A DNA stretch of 64,000 nt, from NCBI RefSeq assembly GCF_013373865.1, contig NC_050468.1, forward strand, positions 9,610,510-9,674,509. Direction: 5' to 3'. Below the pieces are notes generated by a model, which was not told the origin of the DNA, did no database searches, and saw only the letters and a list, made by a program, of their open reading frames with translations. The translations under genes were made by a program, and so were the position numbers. Positions 12,701 through 21,902 of the stretch are shown in pieces; within the stretch, counting starts at the first letter, position 1; the number at the start of each line of letters is the position of its first letter. This DNA is from Monomorium pharaonis (Eukaryota > Arthropoda > Insecta > Hymenoptera > Formicidae).

Positions 12701-12788
12701 AACGGTACGAGCTGTCGATGTTAAAACAGCGCACGGGATGGTGAGACGAGCTACAAAGGGTCTATGCCCTCTTCCAGTCGACCAGTAA
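9729..12788 (+). pseudogene. BEL/Pao pol, 5'-truncated and stop-interrupted
   Basis: One reading frame runs from the deletion junction to 12788, interrupted by a single in-frame TAG at 10653-10655; the reading frame on both sides is the same. Upstream of the stop is a reverse transcriptase lacking its N-terminus, with FDASAK, a palm region ITADIEKMYRQV and the catalytic YVDD box. Downstream come RNase H (GFCDASVTGYGACLY, PRLELCGALLLARL, FWSDSTIVLHWL), the integrase HHCC zinc region (HHTGIQTTL to CVRCQRF), the DDE core (GIDFCGPF, YSDNGTNFIG, GGLWESTVK) and the C-terminal DUF5641-type segment (LGRIIKLYPG) typical of BEL/Pao. Gag and protease are absent. The loss of the 5' part and the nonsense codon mean that no complete polyprotein can be made from this copy. 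Confidence 0.93.
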
Positions 12789-12837
12789 ATCAAGCCATCA
12801 AGTCGATACGCAAACACAAAATTATCCACGTCCCAGA

Positions 12838-13011
12838 TGCGGCTCAGAGCTTTGGCTCCTAGGCGTTGCCGCAATCATAGAAGCACACGGCTCAGGGCTT
12901 GTCCCCAGGCGTTGCCGTGCGCATAGACCTCAGCTCAGAGGGAATGTCCTCCCAAGCGCTGCTGTGTGTCTAAAATCCGGCTCAGGGTCGAAAACCCCCA
13001 GGCGTTGCCGG
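12838..13011 (+). ncRNA. Array of four covarying RNA hairpins after pol
   Basis: Four motifs spaced about 46 bp apart at 12838-12873, 12886-12919, 12931-12964 and 12977-13011. Each has an outer stem, a conserved TCA on the 5' side, an inner stem and a conserved AGGCGTT-like string on the 3' side. Outer stems pair TGCGGC/GCCGCA, CACGGC/GCCGTG, CAGC/GCTG and CCGGC/GCCGG; inner stems pair GAGC/GCTC, GGG/CCC, GAGG/CCTC and GGG/CCC. Bases change in partners while pairing is kept, which argues for selection on RNA structure. Function is unknown; packaging, dimerisation, translation or RNA export signals are possibilities. Confidence 0.6.
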
Positions 13012-13195
13012 AAATAACGTGCAATTAAAATACCAAAAAATAAACATTGTATGCATTATTATTCGAAGATTGTACGTTATTATGCGAAGATTATGCGAAA
13101 TCTATTGTATACGATGGCATGCCGTTAACATATGCGAATACTTCAAATATACGATGCGATAATTATAGATCTATGATATCATTGATTGGTACCCT

Positions 13196-13211
13196 CTCAA
13201 AGGGGGGAGTA
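13196..13211 (+). promoter_or_regulatory. Polypurine tract of BEL/Pao element
   Basis: A purine-rich run with seven G (CAAAGGGGGGAGTA) lies immediately before the TG that opens the 3' LTR, the standard position for priming plus-strand DNA synthesis. Confidence 0.8.
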
Positions 13212-13722
13212 TGTTACGTATAAGGTTGTGCACGACCAATACGTCCAAATAAATTCTTTCCAATACGCTTACACATCCGCACACGCAATCTCTAACAAGG
13301 AAGATTCTGGATTCGAATCGGTATACGCGTGCAAGGACAGGAACAAACACGTCGCAGAGACGCCGGTTGTCGAGGCTTCACGGTCCCCCTTCGTCCCCGC
13401 GTCAAGATTGGCCAAGGGTATCGAGAGGGCGGACCGTATAGAAGTAAAGGAAGTTCATTGCCTTGGATTAGCCGATTACGAACTCTTACTCTCGTTCGAA
13501 CCTTTGGACAGTCAAGTTGAGTCGAGTTAGACATTGTGTGAATATTCCTTGTGAGATACGTGCGCCGGATTCAAGCGACTCAGGGTGAACGCGTCACCCC
13601 CAGGCGTTGTCGCGCACTACGTGTGATATTATATTACATAAACATATTAAGGCAATAAACAGTTAAATAAACAATCAGAAACATTAGTGTTTGCTTACTG
13701 TCTTTACATTATACTTGTGACA
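13212..13722 (+). repeat. 3' LTR of BEL/Pao element
   Basis: About 511 bp from TGTTACG to a terminal ACA; the right end is placed by the TG...CA rule and is approximate. It includes a fifth copy of the hairpin motif at 13575-13613 (outer stem GCGAC/GTCGC, inner stem GGGTGA/TCACCC) and an AATAAACA signal near 13655-13670. Confidence 0.8.
13575..13613 (+). ncRNA. Fifth hairpin motif, within the LTR
   Basis: It has the same layout as the four upstream copies (conserved TCA and CAGGCGTT), but both stems use different base pairs from them. Being in the LTR, it would occur at both ends of a full-length transcript if it lies in R or U5. Confidence 0.6.
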
Positions 13723-14289
13723 AAACCAATTGTGAAATTGAACCACAGTGCCGATGCTAAACCATCGACGCTGATAAAAAACTACACAACAACCGAAATG
13801 AGTGCGGCGGTAGAATCCCTTTGTTAAAAGTGATCCGAGAGAGAGCGTTCTAAGAGGTATTCTTATCTCTTTTTGACTACTTGTTCATAAACTTTTTACA
13901 GGATTGTACAATCACGTGAACGCGTTAGTTAAAAAAAAACAAGGATACTTCTTAGACCCTCTTTGTCGGATCGCGACACTAGCGCTCGCACTCGTTCCGG
14001 ACATATTATATTTTAATGGACCGAACACATCTAGAACGATTCTGATTGGTTACAGTAATCACAGACTAAATGTAAAATCAGATAATAAAATTATATTTTT
14101 TCTGTAATTTTACATAAAGCTGGTTTTTTTCTTTAGTTATTGTAAAAATACCGCTTAAATGTAAAACTACAAGTTATTTTTGCATAAAAATAGCATTTTT
14201 ACCTTAAAAATCTGGAAAAAAAATTAACAGTAATAATTAGATAATATTCCGGTTGTAAACGTGTAATTTCCATGTAGAAGTACATGGAT
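13723..14289. other. Sequence between retrotransposon and duplicated flank
   Basis: A moderately GC-rich part (13723-14060) with short open frames and no recognised domain, then AT-rich DNA containing repeated TTTTACATAAA-like and TGTAAAACTA-like strings. No gene is supported. The left breakpoint of the protease-array duplication lies at about 14290. Confidence 0.4.
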
Positions 14290-15150
14290 TTTTTTCAATG
14301 TTTAGCAGATTTCAGATTCTGATGAAAATTACTGCGACTTTTACATATAATTGTCTGTAATATCCATTTATTATTTCACTTTATTACATTCTTTTATTAT
14401 CGATATTAATATTTCGGAAATATACAGTAAATATGTAAGTATTGCTCATCTCTTGCGTTTTTATTGAAGTAACTTGCATTTTCTTATTTCTTATTAGAAT
14501 ACACTTCTTTGTGGTGTTATATTAATAATGCTTTGTTTATATTTTCTTATTAATATATATTTATTATATGCACTTATTTCTGAGACATTTTTGAAACATC
14601 TCTGACGAAAAACTTTGAAGCTTTTCTTTATTACCCAAAGTTCAATGTTATATTAACCGATTCCGAATATTCAATAGTTTAATATCTTTGGAATTACTTG
14701 ATTGTAGTCCAACCGAATCTTAGCAAGACTGATTTTTTTATCGAATCGCTTTGAATCATATTTTCAATTTCATGCTGGAATGTTTGAGTGGTAGTGAGTT
14801 GCAATGAGCTCATGCAATGATGAGTCATATTATTTAAATTGCTTGCGGCGGCACGCTTTTTAATTTAACAATATAGAAAATAGAACATAAATATGATTGG
14901 AGCGTCTTATTTTTTTAAACGATATAGCAATGAAGAAACTAAAGAATATACGAACGTTTGTTTGAGACTATCTTTACTTATCTCGATGTAGCCGGTACAA
15001 TCACTTCAGTAAACGAGTTAACATGACATCAACACAATTTTTATATATAGTAGTCTCACTTTATTTATATTTACACTCTGTATTTGTTTCTGTGCTATTG
15101 ATATTATTAATTATTCGTTTTTTTACTGCATCTTGTTATTTTTTGAAAAT
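14290..15150 (-). repeat. Orphan copy of protease-gene upstream flank
   Basis: This stretch is homologous to the DNA upstream of both protease homologs (20040-20780 and 24740-25550). It is closest to 24740-25550, with near identity at 15030-15145 versus 25435-25548. Shared landmarks include AGCAGATTTCA, the TTGAGTGGT block, ATGAGTCATATTATTTAA and GACATAAATAT-like strings. No protease exons lie to its left, so this is a promoter-side duplicate whose gene body is absent. Confidence 0.75.
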
Positions 15151-16074
15151 GTTTAGAGTATATTTACAAAAACGTGAATGCATAAAGCATGAAAACAGAT
15201 ATATACATTTTATGTTTGACATATTATTTTTGTTCTTTAATGATTATTCATATATTTTAACATTTTATTATTTTGAATTATTGATTGCGTTAAGCAGATT
15301 GTGATAAATAAGAAATATTTCTTTGTCATATATATATTGCAAACAGCAATAATAACTGTTAAGAGCGTCCAGGATATTTTAAGGAGGGGAGAGCATGATA
15401 TAATATATCACTTCTAGATTAACAAGCGTATGATTTATATTTATATACTTTTTAGTATTAAAGCTTTCTCATCGCGACAAGGTAGGTGTAAATCGAGAAA
15501 GTTTTTTGTTAAAAATATTTATTATTATTTTGTTTTATATTTTTTAATATTTTGTTATATTTTTGTGCTTTGTTAAAAATTCAAATTATTTAGAAGTTTT
15601 TTTTATAGTAAATTAATTAAAGATTTTTAAGGTAAATAATTTTTTTTTAATAAAAAAATAAAACTAAGAGTTTAAAATAAAGTATTTAATTGATATTTAA
15701 TTAGTCGGATAATCTTATTTTATCGGAGGAGGGGGGGAGGCAATTGCCCTTTTTTACGGATGCTCATGATAACTGTATAATTTTAATTTTTTGCCTATGT
15801 GTATATATATATATATATATATGTAGTAACATGTGCTATAATAATATTTTTTTAATTACTAATAAAATGACAATAACAAATACATTTGAATTTTTTTATT
15901 TATCTTTGTTTTATGTCGAGATAAATTTATTATGACAAAAAAATCAGAATAAGCAATTGAAAATAAAAATTAAAAGTTAAATTGTCTATCTTTTTGTATA
16001 TAAATACCGCAACTTTATATAATCAAAGAAAGTTGACCATTATTACATTCACATTTTGCGGGGAAAGGCTGGCA
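15151..16074. other. Spacer and 3' flank of first protease homolog
   Basis: AT-rich. It holds a G-rich spot at 15725-15740, an AT dinucleotide run at 15798-15821 and, from about 15925, the 3' flank block GATAAATTTATTATGACA shared with 21730 and 25950 downstream of the other copies. Confidence 0.5.
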
Positions 16075-16638
16075 TTATGTAATTTGTTGTTGAATCCAGG
16101 GTATGTTTTTAGATATGTCAACGTAAATGTAATATTCCTTTGTAAGGTCAAAACCAACTTGGCAAACACTTTCCAAAAAAATCCCACGTAAATAATAACG
16201 GCCGGTTATTTCATCGAAAATGACTAGTCCACCTCCGGTGTCACCGGGAACGTTGCAAAGAGTGCCTTTGTTTCCACCGATACAAAGAGTGTAATTTGAT
16301 ATGTGGCGGGAATAAATCTCGTTATTCCAGACACAAATCTCCTATAATTTACATAAATTTTTCTGATTTTTGTTTGCGATATTTAATTTTATAATAATAG
16401 CGTGAAATTTAATATTTCCATAAATCATTTCAGCGTTTCAAAATTGTACGGAATTTTATTATTCCAACAGTGTTCACGAAAATTGTCTGTACCATTTCTT
16501 CGCATTTTTAACTTTTTAGTAGATGCGTGGGGTATATTTTACATAAGGTTTTTTGATTTTCTCGATTTTCTTGATTTTACATAGAAACATTATTTTTAAC
16601 GCAGCTGTTTTTAGTAAATAAAATTAAAAGTTTAAAAT

Positions 16639-16711
<73 letters not shown>

Positions 16712-19371
16712 ATATATATTTAAGATATGTGCAATAAGAAATAGTACTAAATGAAAAATAAAAAATATTAATTAGTTTATTATTTATAATATAATTAATG
16801 TGAAGTGTTAACTTATAACCCGCGCGTCTTAATTCTTACGTTTCAAATTTTGACTCTGAAGGAGTTAATTAAATTCATTCGCTGATCCTACTCAAAGCGT
16901 CCAAAGACTTTATTATAGATAGAGTCACTGCACCAGTCGCTGAACGGTCACCAGTAAATGACTGCTTAAGAAAAATATCAAAATAATAACAGTGTAGAAT
17001 AATAAATTGTAAATTAATTGATATTTTGAAATATATTTTTTATAAACATTTGATTAAAATATAATTTCTTATTTAAAAATGTCATTATATTACGTAAAAA
17101 AGAGAAATATGCACCGGTCATTTACTAGTGTTTTTGGCATTTTCTCACTTTTTTAAATAAAACTTATTTATTTTCTTATTTTCTTCAAAATATTATGTAA
17201 CATTTTAAAAGAATAAATATACAGCTATTAGTATAGAATAATGTATTATTATTATTTTTTTTATTGACGCACTATAATTTATAATATAAATCGTAAATTT
17301 CTTATTTGTTCATTAACTGGCGCAGTGACCCTACATGTGTGCAGTAAATATTGTTGTTGAACGCAACAATATTGATATTAAATCCCACGCTAGCAAATAA
17401 CTGTAATGAAATCGAACAAAGAATATTGCAAATCATTTTTAATAATACAAAAATATTAATGCATTTTTATGATATAAATGTTCTGAATTTGTGTTGTCGA
17501 GGTATCCTCACGTTGCAAGCGTTTTATTTTTTTACAATTTTTCATTGCTGTTGGAATTTAATACATATTGATCAAACACTCAAAAAATTAGTTTACATTT
17601 ATAAATATTTACCTGATTCAGTATCGGCATCCTCGCCATCAGTGGATATTTGATGTCAGTATAATTTGACCTACAACAAATTGAGCGCCATCCCACAGTA
17701 TATCCCACATTATTAATGTTCTGATAGTTCATCGAATCGGACCACAGACAAATAGGCTTAATGAAAGGACTGTACTCAATAGGCCTGTTTAGAAATGCAA
17801 TCGCTAAATTGGAATCAATAGACATTTTTACATAGTCAGGATGAATTTTATAGTACGCAATTCTCCTTTTTGTGAGACTTTCTTCTTTCGCAGATATATT
17901 AGGATCAAAGATCGCAAACAAATTAATAGAATGTTCTTTGACGTCGAAAGAGAAGCGTGACAAGCAATGCGCCGCTATAAAAATGAAATCTGCATGAAAT
18001 ACATTTTATAATAGTCAATATTATCAAAAACTAAACTTTTTTTAAATCAGAAAATAAAAAAGATAAAATTTTAGTTAAAATCAAAAATTAAAAGTATAAT
18101 AGTAAAAATGAAGTTTTGATAATTATCTTTGATAATTGTTGTATACAAATACATTTTAATATGCATGAAAATTACAATTAATGTCAAATTTTATATTTTA
18201 TTATTTAAAAATATAAATCAATACAAATAAATCTTTTGCCAAAAAACAGATATTGAACCACAAGAAATTCACATTGTTTGAGACACGGGAGATAATATTG
18301 GATTTCTTTTTTCAATCTTTTAGTATACCTGTTATAATATGAAGAGTTGTCAGAATGGAACCAGAACACATAAACAAGGTGTCTGATTCTTTAAGGATGT
18401 TCACCACCCATGGCCATTGGCCAGGAGATATTTCCTGACCATTAGAATATTGACGATTTATACTGTCGGTATAATAGTTAGTGATACCGCATTCATCGTT
18501 GGCAAATTCGACAGAAGAAGTGGGTCTAGAGTGTCTCAAGTATTTTATAATATCTTGATCTGGATTTTTATAATTGCTCGAATTTCGAAACCATATCCAA
18601 GAATTGTTGTTTGGTGGGTACACAATATGTCCCAGTTCAATAGTAGCATTGGTATTTCTATTTGCTAAGACAAAAAGTAATAGTAAATTAATTCAAATTG
18701 CACATTTAACATAAAAAAATAAATTTTTTTAAAAATAGAAACCATTTTCAAACACAAATAATAACTTTTTTTTAATAAAGATGAAAAATATAATAAAAAG
18801 GATATTTTAGCCGATTTGATTCATTATTTTATTCTTATTCTATTTATTTTTATTCTATTTTATTGTCTTAAATAAATAATTATATACGTAGATACAAATA
18901 AGTTCTATCTTGATATAATTCGAGAGAATAAGTGTCTAAAAATAGCTCACTCTTTTTATTTATACATATATAACATATATTAAATAAATACGGTACTTAC
19001 ATTCAAGGTCGAAACAAATTTGATAATTATTAAACCATATCGCAAACACGGTTGGAATTGGTTCATGCGAGGGATAATAAATATGATACAACAAAGGTTT
19101 ATTTTGACGAACAGCTCGAATAGTGTCATTTATCGTGTGTGCCAATTCTAATCGAAAGTCTCGAGTTCGGATGGAATTCCGTTTTTGAAATACAGAAATA
19201 CATAATAAAAAAACTATTTTTATATATAACAAATAATAAATTGAAATTTTACTTTAAGTTTTTGTATGTATTTGTCTTAATTCTTAATTATTTGTCATAT
19301 TGCAAGACAACTACATAATCAATTTTATTTTACAGATATTTACTTATATCGAAAAATTATTTCAAATATCT

Positions 19372-19410
<39 letters not shown>

Positions 19411-19901
19411 AAATTTAATTATTTTACTTAATATCAATTATTAAGAATATATTTCTAAATTATGTTTTAGTTATTTATAAGTACATCTGCTTTTAAAGAA
19501 AAAGATTTAGCTTATTTTCTACAGTAAAAATTGGAAAATTAATAACGACATTAAGGAGACAAACGTTTTTTCTTTAACTTTATGTATTAAAAAAGTTAGT
19601 AATTAATAATTGCTTTTATTAATTATCACAAATTTACGTAAATTTTTTTTACATTTTTAATACTATAGATAATACTTACTGTTATTTCATTGTGAGTATT
19701 TAAAGCTATTTTTAAGTGATATTCATCATTTACATAAGGAGATAGTATTTTAATCTGTCCTAACAAGTTAGTTGGCCCAGATTGAGTCATATTCGTGAAA
19801 TATTCGGAACAATTAGTTTGTTGTTGAGAAACTGTTGTACATTGTACCGTGAAATAAAGTAGATGCGACGACAACACCGTCAAGATAGAAATTTTAGTCA
19901 T
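16075..19901 (-). CDS. Gd-like serine protease homolog 1, possibly decaying
   Basis: Five exons by paralog alignment: 19680-19901, about 19001-19184, 18329-18664, 17613-17974 and 16075-16341, for about 456 residues. A signal peptide and a Gd-type N-terminal domain (NCSEYF, LLGQIKI) precede a trypsin-like domain that opens NGQEISPGQWPWVV without the usual Arg-Ile activation site. The catalytic His (ITAAHC) and Asp (IDSNLAI) are present, but the Ser motif reads PGDTGGG, with Thr in place of the nucleophile, so little or no proteolysis is expected. Exon 2 also lacks a canonical acceptor: where the neighbour paralog has TTCTAG before this exon, this gene has TATTTC followed directly by coding sequence, and no nearby AG gives the right phase. 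Family context: Gd and related proteins act in extracellular protease cascades; inactive homologs can be cofactors. It is either a pseudogene in the making or uses an unusual splice. Confidence 0.75.
16647..16708. repeat. (TG)n microsatellite
   Basis: About 62 bp of TG dinucleotides flanked by AT runs, in the last intron of protease homolog 1. Confidence 0.95.
16920..17333. mobile_element. TIR element in protease homolog 1 intron
   Basis: The outer inverted pair is AGAGTCACTGCACCAGTCG at 16921 and GGCGCAGTGACCCT near 17319-17332. An inner inverted pair (CACCAGTAAATGACTGC near 16949 and GGTCATTTACTAGTG near 17117) gives a more complex fold. No ORF is seen; it is a non-autonomous element of about 415 bp. 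Confidence 0.55.
19373..19408. repeat. (AT)n microsatellite
   Basis: A perfect AT dinucleotide run in the first intron of protease homolog 1. Confidence 0.9.
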
Positions 19902-20039
19902 ATTTTCAGACTGCTGTAAATTATTATGTTATTTTTGTCTTTTTTATAAAATTAATAAAATATACGTTTTATAAATGTGCTTAATTTTTACGAATTAATA
20001 TTACGTAGTAACGTGTTGACGAGCATATAATAAGTACAA

Positions 20040-20780
20040 AGTCACTGTTTTATTAAACAGATTTTAAACTCTTAGAACCACTGTAGCTTTTATGTGTTAT
20101 TGTCTACAATTACTATTATATCACACTTTATTACATTCTTTTTCTGTCGATGTATTAAAATATTATTCTGTGAATATAAAATCATTACTCGTTTTTCGCG
20201 TTTTTATTAGAGTATCTTGCATTCTCTTATCAACTGTTAGAATATACTTCAACTTCGAGTTATATATTAATTATTATTTATACTTTTTTATTTGTTTTTG
20301 TTTACATTTATTTCTGAGGCTTTTTCGAAACACACTTGATGAGGTACTCTAAGGCTTTTTATTATGGCTCACAGTGGAATTTAATGTCGCAATAATCGAT
20401 TATGGATATATTCAGTGTGTTAAACTGCAAAATTAAACGCAGTTGTACTAAATCTTTGTAAGACTGATTCTTTATCGAAATGCTTTAAATTATATTTGCA
20501 GCTTTATGGTGGAGATGTGTTTAAATAATGTAGTGGGCTACAGAAGCGATTACAAGTCGCGTCGTATCACTCAACTGTCCGAGAAGGCACGCAATCTTTC
20601 TCAAGTGTTAACAAACACAACAAAGATAATAAGACATAAATATGATTGGAGCTATTCCTTTTATAGATAAATATAAAAAAGGGAAGAAACTGAAAAATAC
20701 GCGAACACATGTTCAAAACTATCTTCGTTTATCTGCGTATAACCCATATAATCACTGCTTTTTTTTTAGAATAGCTTACA
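20040..20780 (-). repeat. Upstream flank of protease homolog 1 (array unit)
   Basis: Diverged copy of the upstream block seen at 14290-15150 and 24740-25550; the strongest shared string is GACATAAATATGATTGGAGC. Conservation across the copies may mark regulatory DNA, but tandem duplication alone also explains it. Confidence 0.6.
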
Positions 20781-21902
20781 GCATTTTTTTTACTACAAGG
20801 CGCTTTTGAATGTGTACGTATTGTATTAATATGTATTGTACAATGCGCTTAATACGTTTACAATATGTTTAAACATATTTCACATTTAAAAAAAATCTTT
20901 TTATTTTATTCATTATGTAAACTTTTGCTAGTGGAGCAAAATAATAAAAAAAGAAGACAATATAATGATAAATTATAAACGAAAACGTAGATAAAGCGTA
21001 AAACACGAAAGCAGATATATATACATTTTATGCTTTAAATGTTTTTGTATTGTAATATAAAAATTGTCTATATTTTTTGAATATTTTATTCATTATATTA
21101 TTGTATTGATTTGTTGACTGCACTTAATCAGGATGCAAACTGTTAACAATTTTTTTCTTATCTTTTTGAAATCAAGTTGACTAATATACACATGTGCTGT
21201 TTAGAATTATTATCCTATTTTAATTTAACAGTTTTTTAAGGCCCAAAATAATGGTGCGTGAAAGAAATAGGAGCTGTATATAAAAATTATAAAGGAAAAT
21301 TATAAAGAGAATTAACTAATATTACAATTATTATTTGTAACAAAACAAAAAAAGATAATAAATAATAAAGGCAAAGAACGAAAAAGACTCTTGCTACTTA
21401 TTTTAATATTATAATTATAATTTTAATATTATAATTATAAATTTATCATTAATATTATAATTATATGTTCATCAGTTTAACATCAATTGTTTACTATATT
21501 AATTTGCAATTATGCCTTATGTTCCAAAATATTATAGTATTTTGTGTTACGGTGCGGTAAGCCAACTACTCCCTGTGAGTACGGGAAGTAAACGCATGAG
21601 TAGAATAAATATATTTAATTTATTAATAATCCGTGTTATAATACAATTTTTTTAAAGTTATTAATAAATTGACTGTAACTACATTTGTACAATTGTTTTA
21701 CTTATACTTATGCTGTTTCAGTATCAAAATAAATTTATTATGATAAGAAAAATCAGGTAAACTGTTAGAGATAAAAATTAAAAATAAAATTATGTTATTA
21801 TCTCGTGTATAATTGCTATTGTTTTATACATATAAAAGCTTTCATAAAACTTATACATAAAGCTTGATTGTTAACATTTGCATTTTGCATTGAAAGTCGG
21901 TA
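20781..21902. other. Spacer between protease homologs
   Basis: AT-rich, with no coding signal. A block near 21725-21890 (ATAAATTTATTATGA and AAAGCTTGATT) is the 3' flank shared with the other copies and likely holds the 3' UTR of protease homolog 2. Confidence 0.5.

Larger units (their letters stand above)
9445..13722 (+). mobile_element. Deleted BEL/Pao LTR retrotransposon
   Basis: A 269-bp partial 5' LTR (9445-9713) matches the start of the 3' LTR (13212-13480) with a single mismatch that I can see (9681 A versus 13448 G), so the insertion is recent. The 5' LTR stops abruptly and runs into the middle of pol: the rest of that LTR, the primer-binding site, gag, protease and the start of reverse transcriptase are missing. 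A polypurine tract (AAAGGGGGGAGTA) precedes the 3' LTR. No matching target duplication is seen at the outer ends (CCGG before 9445, AAACC after 13722), which fits a rearranged copy. Pol domains place it in BEL/Pao. Confidence 0.9.

Noticed and set aside
13768..13840. ATG followed by MSAAVESLC just after the 3' LTR, as a possible gag start of a second element
   Set aside because: It stops after nine codons, there is no primer-binding site next to the LTR, and no gag-like sequence follows.
15023..15304. Hydrophobic open frame duplicated near 25430
   Set aside because: The second copy lacks the ATG and is truncated; conservation is that of the duplicated DNA block and not of a protein.
19184..19232. 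Upstream AG at about 19208 as the acceptor for protease homolog 1 exon 2
   Set aside because: It is in the wrong phase relative to exon 1 and would read into stop codons.
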